From the NCBI GenBank assembly GCA_035772735.1, contig JASDFA010000010.1:179803501-179867500 (forward strand): a stretch of DNA of 64,000 nt, given 5' to 3'. This document shows positions 11,476-24,845 of this stretch, piece after piece. A model generated the notes under the pieces. It was not told the DNA's origin. It saw only the letters and a list, made by a program, of their open reading frames with translations, and searched no databases. This stretch comes from Datura wrightii. Lineage: Eukaryota; Streptophyta; Magnoliopsida; Solanales; Solanaceae. How positions within the stretch are numbered: position 1 is the first letter of the stretch; every line of letters starts with the position of its first letter. A program made the position numbers and the translations under genes.

Positions 11476-13194
11476 TGATGTCAGTTTGCAAACATACAAA
11501 ATTATTTATACGAATGTATAAATAAGATGGGCCACGTTGATAGGCCTACAAGTATAAACATAATTTCCAATAATTCACTTTAATTTTATCAAAGGATTTG
11601 GTATCTATTTTCACAAAGCATCATATTAGGCATTAGGACCTAATTCATGTCCTTTTTTTTTTTTCCTTTCTCCTTAATAAATATTTTTTTAATTTAAAAA
11701 TTAGTGTTTGACTATTTAAAATTTTAAATTCAACTTGAAATTGTATTTTAAATTTGAAAAACAACTTATAGCATATTTTTCCAACTTATATTTCATTTTT
11801 GAAATTGTATTTAAATATATTTAAATATAATTATTATTTTAAATGTTTTTTGAAAAAATAATAATAAAGCACAATTCTATATTTAATTTCAACTTCATAA
11901 ATTTAAAATTAAATAAAAAATATTCAAAATTTATGACCAAATGCTTCCTAAATTTGATTGAGGTATTGGTGAAACCTAATTGTACTTTTTGAACCCACGT
12001 GGGAAATTCTTTATGCATGGTAGCCATAAATGTGGTTGCTTTTAAGTTATACAAGAGTTTTTTAAAAAATTGTTACAAGAGCTAACAGATATTTGTTATA
12101 GGGATATTCCAATATAACGATATGATTCTTTTTATAATTAATTTTTTATGTATTTTTTATATAATAATAATGACATTCAGTATAACAATATAATCTTTAT
12201 AAAATTATCTCTCTATAACGGTTATATTTAAATATTGTGTAATAATATTTTATAAAAAATATATCATGTAAGAAAAAAAATAAAAAATTAAAATATTTAT
12301 GGTAATCATCGTTAATTTCATATACATAATAAATTTCAAATACGAATACCTAAAATAAAAAATATTATATTAAATTGCCCACCAGTTATATCATAAATTC
12401 ATGAGGAAAGACTAATGGTGTTTGCTTTATTTATTTTTTATTATTATTGTTATTTTACATTCATAGCCTATTTTTTGATTAAATTGGTTAACAAATACAT
12501 TTCTTCATCTTGATACACAAAATCATTAAACTAATTTTTGCGTACTTTTACTTGTAACAGCTAAATGAGATCTAAATGTCAAGTGTCAGTATTACATATA
12601 TAGCAACATTTTATTATTGCAGATATAAAATTTTAAACAAACATTATCTCTGCAACGAGGTTTGATTGTGTTCGGTGTAGGGGGGTTGCTTTCAACCAAA
12701 AATGTAGTTAAGAAGATAAAGAAAAAGCAATAAAAAGATGGTGGTTGATAGTACCAAATGTGAGATGATTAAGGTCCTTTAATTAAATTCTCAAGTTTGT
12801 TTGATTTGGTCACGTGTGGTCTTAAGTTTGTTTTTTTTGCTTTGTTTAATTAAGGTCTATATATTATTCTTTGTGGCGTGTCCACTGAGAATGATAATAT
12901 CAAGGGTTATTATAATCACATTTGTTTTGGTATTATTTTTGCCTTTTCATAGTCGATTAAGGACGTGATTTATTTGTTAATCAAAATTAATTTACCCCCA
13001 AATAGCTTTAATCATCACAGGGCTACCCGGTATGAACGACATGTATCTTTTCCTATTGATTTCCAAAAGCAACGTGAATTTGAAAATAATATATATTTTC
13101 ACATATGTCTGCCAGAAACCATATAGTAAAAACTCAAAAGAATGCACTCTAAATTAAACCTCTTTTCCAGGTTTTATTTGTTTTCATTAAGATT

Positions 13195-14160
13195 AAGATG
13201 TCTGAATTTGAATGCATATCTGAATAATTAATATATTGTCTCAATATCTGAATATTAAATGATTAAGACTGTTTATTTTTCAACATATGAATGTCCATTC
13301 TTTATTTATTTCTAAATATATTAAATATACAATTCAAATAAAAAAAGTAATTAAATAATTAAAAGAATTAAATAATAAAATAAATTCATTATATGATAAA
13401 AAATAAAAATATAATGTTCCCTAGTAATGGTGGAAATGATTTGTAGGGTGGTCATGGTAATGCTTGGTGTTAGTGGCTAGTAATTGTAGTGTGGTGAAAT
13501 AGTTGCTAGTAATGACGGTAGTGATAGTTATGATGATGGGGTGGTTAGTATTGTAGTGGATGAAGTGATGGCGACGGTTGGAAGTGATGGTTGTGATGTG
13601 AAGTTTAGGAGTTGGCAGTGTTGATGGCGGTGGCTTAAGAAAGTGAGGTGATTGACGATGTGTCGGTAGTAGTTGGCGGAAATGCTAGTTGTGTTGGTGA
13701 AGGTGGTTGATAGTAGGGATTGATCGCAGTAATGATAGTGAGTAATAGAGGTGGTAGGGTGGCGGCGATAATGACGATGGCGATGGCGGCGGTAGTGAAT
13801 ATTAATTATAATATTGGAGGTAATATGTCTAGTAGCGACTGACAATAGTGGTTGATAACAGTTATTGTAATGTCAGGAATGGTTGATGACGATAACGGTA
13901 CTTGACAATGGTGGCAAAGGTAGTAGATGGCAGTGGTAACTAATGGTTGACGATGGTAATGGTAGTGGTGGTTGTGATGGTAGAGTTGATTAATGATGGT
14001 GGCTGGTGATTGTAGATATATAAAGTGATGGTGAAAATAATTCACACAAACAAACTCTAAATGATATTAAGACTTTATTTCAGATAAATATATACTTAAA
14101 TCTTAATAAAAATAAATATACTTAATAACCTAAAATTTGAACCATTCAGATTTAGACCTC
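13195..14160. mobile_element. possible foldback-like element with minisatellite core
   Basis: The left flank (about 13200-13260) carries three TCTGAAT words near ATTAAGA. The right flank (about 14050-14160) carries the inverse ATTCAGA near TTAAGAC. Between them lies a G/T/A-rich degenerate minisatellite. Inverted subterminal words around a repetitive core suggest a non-autonomous DNA element, but exact ends and a target duplication were not found. Confidence 0.3.
13430..14030. repeat. degenerate GTGATGG/GGTGGT minisatellite
   Basis: About 600 bp built from shuffled short words (GTGATGG, GGTGGT, GATGACGAT, GTAGTGG). Strand asymmetry is strong: almost no C on the plus strand. Both minus-strand frames across it translate to long His/Thr/Tyr/Ser-rich text, an effect of the repeat and not a gene. 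Confidence 0.75.
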
Positions 14161-14867
14161 CTCTGGATGCAACAAATTGGGCCTAAGGGTTGAAATTAAT
14201 GGAATGGATCTTAAGAAATTACACAAATTTTCACTAAAAATCAAGTGGCATGCATAATGATAACATACTTATCTAGTATGATAAGCCAAAAGTATACACT
14301 TATAGAAAGAGTAAGTATATATACAGAAATGAAGTCATTAGTATCCCAGGAATTTTATTGGCTTAATATATATATCGATAACCTTTAATTAAATTTATTT
14401 ATAAATTTTAGTTAGATATTTGAATTATGATTTATTTTAATTAATTGAGCATCTAAATATATGATAAATTATTTATATTAGATATTTTTGATTTAAATTT
14501 TAAATTGAAATTCTTTTTACAAGTCTCAAGTATTTATTCATATATAAATTAATCACTTAAAATATGTCACCCCTTTATTTATATGTATTAGCCTCAATAA
14601 GAAGTAAAATCTTATAAAAGGTTTCAATGGACGCTGATGTGCGTAGTTAAAGGAGATGACATATTTTATGTAGTTAATTTAACTACCTAGCTAATAATAG
14701 AAATACCTTATGATATATTCAGATACCCAATTAAAATAAATTGTAATTTAATTAATTAAATAAAATTTATTGATAAATTTAAAGGACTATTAACGTATTA
14801 AATGATAATTTTATTTGAGGGATCATAATTAATATCCACGTGGTAGAGTGTTTTTTTTTTTTTTTGA

Positions 14868-14884
14868 TATGTGTGTGTGTGTGT
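14868..14884. repeat. (GT)n microsatellite
   Basis: A short run of GT dinucleotides following a T homopolymer. Confidence 0.85.
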
Positions 14885-16235
14885 TTGATTGTGTCAACTT
14901 TGGCACACCAAAATAGGTTCAAATGAAAAGAAGTGAGTCAACGGTCCAAAATCGAAATGCAGGAACCTTGCTGCCTTAGTAAACAAACTGCAATTGATTT
15001 GAGCAAATTAAAATTGGGAGGTGACCTAACTCTGTTTACATATCTTCCTTCCCCTGCACTAATACGATTTGATTTGTTCTCCAATAATTTGGCCAGCTAC
15101 CACTTTGCTTATTAGTGCCTTAAATTATACCACTTAAGTTTTGACCATAATCTAAATGTCTATCCTTCTCATTTCATTATTTCAGAAGATGCTGTTACGT
15201 AATATTTACTCTCTTTTCACTCCTTAAAAGCCATGAATTAAGGATGGGTAAATTTTATTGCTATTTCTTTTTTCGCGATAGAATAACAATAACTTATAAA
15301 AATAAAAAATAAAAAGGTGTGAGCAATTTAGTAACAAGTAAATATTGAAGTTTCTAATTGATTAAGTTTATAAAGCTACATGAACAACCATTTGATCTCT
15401 ATCAAAATCGATACTGAATTCCTTGCAAGCTAATGAATGTAAATAAATAGCGTGTCCCTCCACTAAAAGGAGTTGCAATTCCGTATGCCTAATATAAGCA
15501 GAATAGGTGCTCTATTCAGCGATAGTATGATGTCTTTACATAACTTCTTGAAAAGAATTTCATACAATCGGCTCTTCAAATTTATTTATAGTGTTTTATT
15601 TTACATGACATATATTTTCTTCAATTATATTCTAAAAAGATCTGACATCTTATTATATTTAATAGATTTTTTATTTTACTTTTAATAAAATTTAATATTT
15701 AAATAACAATTCTTAAAGTAATCTTAACCTTCAATATGTTCTATATATTAAAAAATATTATATTCGATCGAACACTATCATATAAAATGAAAAATGAGGG
15801 GAGCTAGGTATACTTTAAGGGGAAGTGAGTGCAAAGTGTGTCACCATGTATATATCATGTGGTGTGTTATAGCAACAGGTAGAGATTGCTTCAAGTGCTC
15901 CATCATTTTATTTAATATATATATATATATATTTACTGATGTCTTGTCCAAATTGCCGAAAGATGTAGTGACCCACGGAATTTGGTTAAGAGCATCTCAA
16001 CTTTATGTCGCTCATATTTTTCATAACCAAGCTTGTCATGAATTTGAATGTCAATTGTCCATTACTACTAAACATAGTTTTATTCCATATTTAGATAAGG
16101 AACAACAAAGAAACAAAACTTGGAGTGGGGAGAAATTTACATAGTTAATACTTTGCTCATGCCAATGAAAGTAGGGATGGGGTTCAGGCCGCTCGATTTG
16201 GATAGTTAATTTTTAAATTGAAGAAATTATAATTT

Positions 16236-16354
16236 AACAACAATAACAGTTCAGTATAATCTAATCAAGTGAGGTTTGGGGAGAGTAAAATGTACGCAGA
16301 CCTTACTATCTCAGAGGTAGTAAGGTTGTTCCTGTTAGACCCTTGACTTCAAGA
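16236..16354 (+). mobile_element. Solanaceae SINE-like dispersed repeat
   Basis: Text of the form ACAACAATAACAGTTCAGTATAAT, then GAGGTTTGGGGAGAGTAAAA, GTACGCAGACCTTAC, TCAGAGGTAGTAAGGTTGTT and AGACCCTTGACT. From memory this order of words recurs widely in introns, UTRs and intergenic DNA of tomato, potato and tobacco. This copy is diverged. It is one of the stronger lineage hints in the window. Confidence 0.6.
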
Positions 16355-16757
16355 AGAAATTATAATTTAAATAAACTTAAGTTGAATTTTTTTTTAAAGT
16401 TTAATTTTGAATTTGGTTTGACTTTAAAGTTTTTCAGACATTAATAATCTCAATTCACTTAATAGATTGTTCATTAGAATGTATAACTTTCTACAATTAA
16501 CAAGGATTGAGGCCAGTTTGTCGTTCATGACGTATAATTTCATATTAGATTTGAAACAATAACGTATAAGGCCGTAAGATACAAATCTATTGGACCTTTA
16601 AAAATTGGACTTATTACTATTAAGCATATACGATATGAGGAGGGCTAAATATAAAACATAAAAATTTTAAATTTTTGAATATCCAAAAATTCATTATACA
16701 CAAATTTTATAATAAAATTTAAAATTCAATCTATAATATAAAGATCCAAATCAAATA

Positions 16758-16979
16758 CTCCCTCCGTTTCAAAATAAGTGGTGCTTTCAGCTTAAGCACA
16801 CCCCTTAAGAAACTACTCATTTCTAGATAAAAAAATATAATTTTACCCACTTACACCTAACAAATATCTTGAAAAACGTTAAAAGAACATCATTAGTGTC
16901 TTGTTGATTATGTAAAATACCATTTATTTTAAAATAAAATTAAAAATTTAAAATATCACTTATTTTAAAACGAAGAGAG
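16758..16979. mobile_element. Stowaway MITE
   Basis: About 222 bp flanked by TA (16756-16757 and 16980-16981). The left end is CTCCCTCCGTTTCAAAATAA and the right end is the inverse with changes, TTATTTTAAAACGAAGAGAG. These are classic Stowaway terminal inverted repeats and a TA target duplication. The interior is non-coding. Confidence 0.78.
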
Positions 16980-17290
16980 TAACTAAAAGTACTAAATTTC
17001 AATTGATACAAGTTATGCTCATCCTGAATCATAAAATTAAAGTGCGAGGATACTTTACTGATTTGGTCGCCCATGCATTAATGGGAAGAAAGTCATGAGC
17101 CATGCCTTTTAATATATATGTCACTTGGACCATCTCCGCCCTTAACTTTAAATTTGGCACTTGAAATAAAATTTGGAGCAAATCAATTGTAATTCACTAT
17201 TCTAAATTTTACTTTCAAAAAATATTATTTTTTTATTCTCCTTCTTTTTAATATTATATTATTTTATTTATTTTATTTATTTTTTATTTC

Positions 17291-17397
<107 letters not shown>

Positions 17398-17399
17398 CA

Positions 17400-20300
17400 T
17401 AATCACTCTACATAATTTATTTTTTTATATAATCATTTAATATAAAATTAATTTAAATTTAAAATTAATATAATAAAGATATATATTAAAAATAATTACG
17501 TATATTAGAGACTTAATTAATGTTACTTACAATTTATAATATGTTCAATTATGTTATATATTAAAAATAATAATATAATAGTCAAATAAAGATTTTGAGT
17601 TGATAAATAGTGTCACTCTAAATTTAGAGCCAAAATGAAGTAGGGTTGGAGTGCATTACTCTATTTTTTGCTTCAAATTTGGCATTTGAAGCAAAATATG
17701 GATTAGGGTTGGAGATGCCTTTAGTATCGCAAGTCAAATATTGTGTTACACGGATGATTCTCTTATCTAACTTTATTTTAAAAATCTAACTTCTCCCTCA
17801 ACTTTGAATGATATACATTCTTCTCCTTTTATTTTAATTGACTTTTAAAAATATATGTTTTACCCTTATATTATCACTTTGTCTTCTTCTTTTTATTTCT
17901 CTAAAATCATAATATAAAATGTTTTAAATTTATACAAGTGAAAATAAAAGGCAATGATAATTTTATAAATATATTTTCAATGCATGAAATACAAAAAATT
18001 TAATGAAAATAAAAACAAATTTAAAGATTACCTATTGATAATGTAAATTAATTTAAATTATAATTTATGAAATATTTTATTAATAACAATCAAATTTTAT
18101 TTATAGACATAGACAATAGAGGACAAGAAAGATGAGAAACATAAATACACACCCAAATGCACATACATATATACGCATTTTAATACATGTAATATTTTTA
18201 TAACAATTATAAAAAAAAAATACTAAATAGCATTAGATTTTGTGATAAATTCATATAAGTGTTGTTCTACTTATAATTTAAATAAGAAATTATAAATAAC
18301 TAAGTTAAAAAATAAATATTATATATAATATAAAAATATATTATATAAATAGAGGATTGAAAATAATAAAAATAAAATAGATATTTTAAAAAGTCAATTA
18401 AAATAAAGGAAGAAGAATATCTATTATTTAAAATTAAGAAGAAGTTCAATTTTATTTTAAAATTGAAAGGTAAAAACGATTTTCACTTTTCTTTGATATG
18501 ACCAATTAAATACTATATTATTTTTAAAATTTGTATATTGGAAAAAATTACTCAAGTTACACAGCTAAATGACCCCTAATACTTTTCAAGGGTTTATTAG
18601 GATTGTTTTTAAAAAAAAAAAAAATTAATGAAGGGATAATAAATAGATAAGCACAAAACTAAAAAGGATATTAATTGGAATGACAAACCATTACCAATTA
18701 CCCATAAAACCCGAGTGGATCATTACTACGGCAAGCACAACCATTAATTCCAGTTTCCCACCTAAGAGTTTTGAGTAATTAAGAAAGAGATTATTGGTGG
18801 GACCAAATTATGTTGGAACCCCAAATTACAAGTTGCGATGCTGATTAAGAAATACTCACATCATTCATTATTCATTAACTCCTTTTGGATTTGGAGTCGT
18901 CTCAACTAACACCAAAACTTGCCTTTCAGCCTCTTTGAATATATATCCACATTTCACACGCATTACAATTTACTCTTTTCCATCTCAAAATATTTTTTTC
19001 GTTTTGTTTTTTAAAAGTTAATGTAATTGTTATTCAAAATTAAATTAGATTAATTAAAAATATATTTGAATTAATTTATTTTAAATATTTTAAAATTAAA
19101 ATTATTTTTATAATATTTGAATAAGACTAAAAAAATATTTTTAAATATTTATTTTTTAAATTAAAATATTATAAATCATAAGTTATAAGTTTATTTAAAC
19201 TAGCTATTTAAAAATTATAAATGGAAATTCTTCTCAAAATGAGAAAGCACATCTTAAAAGTATTAATCGAAATTCTATTCTTTATTTTAACATATCGATT
19301 AATATATCTTTGATGACTTCATCCATCCTTTTTGCTAGTAAATGATGTCTTGCTAATTAATTAATTGAAATGTTTCGAATCACTAAAGGCATCCCAATAT
19401 TCTTAGGTATATCAATAAAAACTTCAATGGATTTATTTGTTGGCGGAGGGAGTACTAAAGAAATTTTGGAAAAAATAAAAAGGCAGAGGTCGTTCAAGGA
19501 TCAGCGGGTGAAGTGCTTTACTAGGGCAAAGTGGTCCAAATGGATATTCACTACTTAAATTATATTTATTTATTGATAAGTACGAAATAATAGTAACAAC
19601 GTTAATTCTTTAATACTACCCTAAAGGTTTTGACAGTCGATTTCATAAATTTTATTTATTTTCTATATTTTAATTTCCTCCAAAATGCTTATATATAAAA
19701 TAATAATAATAAAATTATTTCCCTTCCTTCGTGCTAAAAAACGTTTTTCTATTTTATAAATATATAAATAAATCATAGATTCAGAATATGCATTTCTTCC
19801 AAATCAAAAGTATTACTTCGAGTTGATTATTCAAAATTACTTAAATGTAAAGCATAATTGGATTTCTTTTATTCTTTGAATCTCTAAGTTTTTATTTCGA
19901 ATAATATTTTCTGTACATACTGTAAAGAGAAGATATTATGTAATTAAGTTAAAAATTATTCACATCTAATATATATGTGTGTTCAATAAATAAGAGTAAG
20001 TGCATGCCTTCGCGATTTGTCCTATCCATCAGTTTTTTTTCCTAACCTCTTAGAAAATCTATTTTCTCAAATCCCTGCATTTTTCTTAATATCATATAAA
20101 TGAAACATATTAATATCTAAATCTTCTTGTTAGATTAAAAGCCTTAACAACCTTATCCTCTAATCTAATATGGAGTATTAATTAATAGCGAAGCCAATTA
20201 CTAACCTTGCTGAATAATGTTAATTCTTCAATTTTAATTGTATTTATCCGAATACTAATTATTTACATCCTCAATTATTTAAAGGCCTCAAAATAATAAT

Positions 20301-20570
20301 AAACGAGAGAGCCAAATTTAAATTATGAGAGAAGATTAAAAATACTAAAACTTAGCAGAACCGTTGAACTTGAGATTTTGGAAAACTACATTATCATATA
20401 ATCTGCGACTTTTTTTATAATTAAATTAAAGAAAACCCACTTGTGCACACAATTAAGAAATTTCCAAAAAAAAAAAAATTCAAAATCAAAATCAATCATA
20501 TTCCCGAAGTCAAATTTCCAGCATGAAATAGTTACCGGCTATTTTCGGTTAACCACCTCGCACACCCTCT
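17400..20570. other. gene-free AT-rich DNA
   Basis: I see no gene, RNA or complete transposon. Many ATTTTAAAA-type words and T-runs are present. The few short open frames lack any recognisable domain. Confidence 0.5.
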
Positions 20571-20571
20571 G

Positions 20572-20579
20572 CTATAAAT
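20572..20579 (+). promoter_or_regulatory. TATA box of the 20.65-kb gene
   Basis: CTATAAATA lies about 80 bp upstream of the chosen ATG at 20652. Transcription would start near 20604. This leaves a 5' UTR of about 50 nt and makes the in-frame ATG at 20613 unlikely but possible. Confidence 0.6.
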
Positions 20580-20651
20580 ACCCCTCAGATTCGTTTCCAC
20601 CTCTTTCACCAGTTGCTCACAATCACCAAAAACAGAGAAAAGGAAAAGGAA

Positions 20652-21113
20652 ATGGTTCTCCTAACGCCACCTCGAACTCCGGCCAGGGCGGCCACGGCGA
20701 TAGCGGGCTCGTCGAAGCGGCTCATGGTGAACTTTATCGGTTCGATGTCTTTGTTGGCTTTGTGGTTGAAGAAAGCTAGCCGAGGAATTAAAACCCAAAA
20801 ACTCGGGAGCGATTCGCCCAAATCGGCGCTGGCGAAGCCGAAGAAGTTTCTCGCGACGATAAGTAACAAGGCGATTAATCTGAGGCACAAGAAGAAGGCG
20901 GAGGGAGAGCTGGTGGATGAGGATTTCGGCGATGGAGGACTGTGGCAGAGGGGGATTTTGATGGGGGACAAATGTCAGCCGTTGGATTTCTCCGGCGTGA
21001 TTTATTACGATAGCAACGGGAATCGTTTGCCGGAGCTTCCGATGAGATCGCCGCGGGCGAGTCCGTTGCCGAGTTATCTTTACGCCTCACCAAGGTCGGC
21101 AGAAGTGAAGTAG
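20652..21113 (+). CDS. conserved plant protein of unknown function (CQPLDFSGVIYYD motif)
   Basis: A single-exon protein of 153 aa, with coding DNA much richer in GC than the flanks. Residues 1-20 are Pro/Ala/Thr-rich. A mildly hydrophobic stretch at about 26-39 (VNFIGSMSLLALWL) precedes a basic Lys/Arg-rich middle. The C-terminal block is the recognisable part: WQRGILMGDKCQPLDFSG (98-115), VIYYDSNGNRLPELP (116-130) and SPRASPLPSY (133-142). I recall this block from small uncharacterised land-plant proteins but know no function. The start at 20652 has a good AAAATGG context; an in-frame ATG 13 codons upstream is the alternative. Ser-Pro sites at the end could be phosphorylated, which is inference. 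Confidence 0.85.
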   Translation: MVLLTPPRTPARAATAIAGSSKRLMVNFIGSMSLLALWLKKASRGIKTQKLGSDSPKSALAKPKKFLATISNKAINLRHKKKAEGELVDEDFGDGGLWQRGILMGDKCQPLDFSGVIYYDSNGNRLPELPMRSPRASPLPSYLYASPRSAEVK

Positions 21114-21619
21114 AGAGAAAGTAAGTGGTAGCATCAGTTAGTTGATGCTCTGTCTTAGGGTACTGATGGCATGTAGTTTTTGGTTGGTCAGTTTTCTCTG
21201 TGTCCACAAAGCTTAAACTCCTTTTTTTTTTTCTTCTTTTTTTATTATGTTTGTTCGGTTTGGGTTAATTACAGGAGACGGCGATGTATGAGCTAGCTGT
21301 CCTAATTTTCCATTAATCTGGAGAAAATACTGTATAAAAGGGTTTTGAATTTGGGGGAATAAGCTTAATTTGATACTGTATGCTTCAGTGGGATAATCCA
21401 ATATATTCAGTTGCTATGAATTTTCAAATTTATCTTTGTCAAAGAGTTTCTTGTTTCAATTTGCTTGTGATATTCGAGTGAGTTTTGTGCTTTGACTACT
21501 TCACTAAGCATTTGTCATCTTCCATCATCATAAATATTTGGTAGTTCTTGCTTACAAACGGATTTTGACTTATATCTAAAACTTTTAATGATGTTCATTA
21601 AAAAACTTATTATTTTTAA

Positions 21620-24600
21620 TTTATAAACTTAAAGTTATAGTTTTGTCTCTCAATGCTATCAACCAAAACTTATGGAGATGGAAAAAAAAGTCATCTACGT
21701 TTTTGTTCTTTAAAGTTTGTAACACTTCGTTCAGGATTAGACCAACACCTGTAAATTTTTTATGTTTGTTTATTAACATCATGGACTCGGAAAATATAAA
21801 ATATTACGTCATAGATGACGATCTAAGTTGCATGCTCATTTCCTTTCCTTTTTGTTTCCCTTTTTTTTTTCTTTTCAAAAAAGTCCTAATTTCATTAAAA
21901 ATAATTTAAATTTTAATTTTTATTCATCATTAATAAGGTAATTTATAGCTATATAAATATTAAATATTTACTTTAAACTATAAATTTTAAATTATTTTTC
22001 TCTTAAAACTTTGAAATCAGTAAGTAAATGTCATATAAAATGGATTAGTACCTCATATAGTATTTAATGATAAAAATAAAAGGTTTTGATTCCTTTTCAA
22101 AGGCTGCGTCTACATTATATAGCGGCATTATCAATTGTAATAATAAATTAAACAGATGTAATATAGAAATTATTTTCATAGAAACAAATTAGTATATTTT
22201 TATTGATCAGCCGCAATAGTAATTACGCAAGCATGAACTCGGTCATCCCCTAATTCTTTTGTTTAAGGAATAATTAGGATTGATTAAGCAAATGACCTGG
22301 TCAACTTAATACTTGCATATATAATAGAATTGGGCCAGTATTAATTAAAATATAATAGTAAGAAAGTGACATTTTCTCATGATCATGCGAATTTCAGTAT
22401 TTGGTAAAATTGTGGTTGGAATTGAATAATTCAATATTTTGTTAAATTCCAAGTACTACTCCTTTGCATCATAATTGTGATCTACAGAAGAATCTGTGAA
22501 CATCACTTTCAGATTTAAATCCCCAATATGAAATATATCACTAGTTTTTAGATTTAAATCCCGAATGTGAAATATATTGTCATTAATACAAATATTTCCC
22601 TCAAATGTCAAACTTATAATGCATCAATTCGATACCAAAACAGATCCATGACAAGAAAAGGTGACATGAGATCAATGTATCTGCAGTCAACTATAAAGGC
22701 TCACACAAAGTACCAATAGCCATGAGTCACATATGACTTAGTCCAATTGCCCTTTTTTTTTCTTTTCTTAAAAGAGGAAAAATGCAAGGTCAAAGTCAAT
22801 TAATGTCTCATACGTACTTTGTTTTGTCTGTTGAGTCCTAGTCAGTATCAGCTACACTTAAACTATTAATGAAGCTAATTAATAATAATAATTCCTCATT
22901 TCCCAACCATTTTAGCAAATTGGTCTGTCAATTGTGTGATTGAGCTTGACTGCACAAAAACATAGCTCAAACGTAAAAAAAATGGACACCTGAATTAGGT
23001 GGAAATTATAGCTAGATTGTCAGTAGGTACAAAGCTTGAACAACGGGGTCCCGTTCTATTTTATAGTTCATCAAGTTAAAGAGGTCAATTTGATTGTATA
23101 TCGTATTCTTATTTTATTAGTAATAGAAGAAAATGTTGAAATGACAAGTTAATTAATTTGTATGGTGAAGTGTTGGATGTGCGACACAGAGTCTTACATT
23201 AATTAATAACTCACTTGAATATTAGTATTATTTACTTCGGTAAACACACAACAGGGTAACCATTTGTATGCTTGATAGGAATTATCATTATTATAATAAT
23301 CACTCTATTAATTAAAAATGTTATAACTTCTTTAATAAAATTAAATATATACAAACTATTTAAAATTTTATCTTTTTAATTATATTTTATATAATTTTTA
23401 CTTTTTTAAAATATATATTCTAATTAAATATAAAAAAAATTATATACCTAATATAATAATTTAAATATATAAAATAATATAAAATACTCTTTCCTTTTCT
23501 TCCATTTTCTTTTACAAAAATTTTAAAAATCCTTTAAAAATTCTTCTATAAATTTCGATAGCCCCTTTTTCTTCTCTATTTTATTTTTTCGAAAGTCCTC
23601 TTTCTTCTCTATTTTTATTTGACCTCCGAAGAACTCCTTTCTTCTCTTTTTTATTTTTTATAAATCAGTTGTAATTTATTAAAGATACATTTTTATTTCG
23701 TTAAAATATTTTAAGATACTTGAATAAGGTGTCTTAATTCAAAAATTCATCAAATGTATTAATAAGTATATAGTATCTTATAAGTATTATATTCATAATC
23801 ACGAATATGAGAATTATATGGAAAACGAAATTTTAAAAATATATATAACTATACATATTTAGTCTATGTATTGTGTCAAATTTTTGGTATAAAAATTATC
23901 AATAATATAAAAATAAATACACATATATGCTTTGTAATATATTTAATATCCATATGTATAATATAATATATAACGTCTAATCTATATTATATTCATAATC
24001 TTTATATGTGAAATATTTTAAAAAAAACAAATATTTATGAAATATGAGGATAATATTAATAATTTTTTTAAAAAAAGTATAACAATACATATTTAACATA
24101 TTTAGAATATACATGATATTAAATATAATAATATATATTAAATTTTTATCACATTTAATCTACTTAAATTAGAAAAGAATTAATAAACTTATGTTATTTA
24201 AAAAAATTAACAATAGCTATAATTTTTATCCATTTAATTATGTATAATATATATATTGTATTGTATATTATATAATTAAAAAAATAATTATAATTTTAAT
24301 CAGTTGTATTTGTATAACCCTCCCGTGTTGTAATAATCAGTCTACTAATTATGAATTGAACTACTACATAGAAATATTATTTTAACTCGCCCCCCACACA
24401 TATCAAACATTACATTCTATAAATGGTTTAGAATAAAACTAGTGGATACGTGTGATACCTCAACGAGAAAAAGGACTAGTGGATCCTACGTGTTACCAAA
24501 TTGTGACATTCTTGATAAGTTTGAGAACATTATTGATTGCAACAAATAATTGGGCAAACCCGGGGAAAAAAAAAAACATGATAATGCCCTTTTGGCTGGT

Positions 24601-24840
24601 TAAAACATTATCATTTCTATCCTTGTTCTGTCTAAGAGGGGACCCAATTACTCTATGAAATTCCAGATAAGAGTAGCAAAAAAAAAATAAAAAATCAAAA
24701 TTACATTAAACCTTGAATTCTCAAAGAACAGCACTACATTCTGTGGAAATCAGAACACTACAACAGTCCGATTTTATATAAAATGGAAGAAAGGGACAGA
24801 ATCTTCACTTGAAGGAGGGAAATAAACCGGCTTGAGCGGT
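21620..24840. other. gene-free AT-rich DNA
   Basis: No gene or intact transposon was recognised. A short tandem repeat of about 36-40 bp (AGATTTAAATCCCSAATRTG...) lies at about 22510-22580. The block 23290-24300 is extremely AT-rich. Confidence 0.5.
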
Positions 24841-24845
24841 TCAGC

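Noticed and set aside
13528..14045. Two His/Thr/Tyr-rich minus-strand open frames
   Set aside because: They are a direct result of the GTGATGG-type minisatellite. Composition is periodic, no domain is visible, and the frames overlap each other.
15794..16144. 116-codon plus-strand frame
   Set aside because: It contains a TA microsatellite in the middle and no motif I recognise. The second half (DVLSKLPKDVVTHGIWL) looks protein-like but could not be tied to any family, so it is not called a gene.
20606..21207. Minus-strand and alternative plus-strand frames over the 20.65-kb gene
   Set aside because: These are shadows in GC-rich coding DNA. Only the plus frame from 20652 holds the conserved CQPLDFSGVIYYD block.
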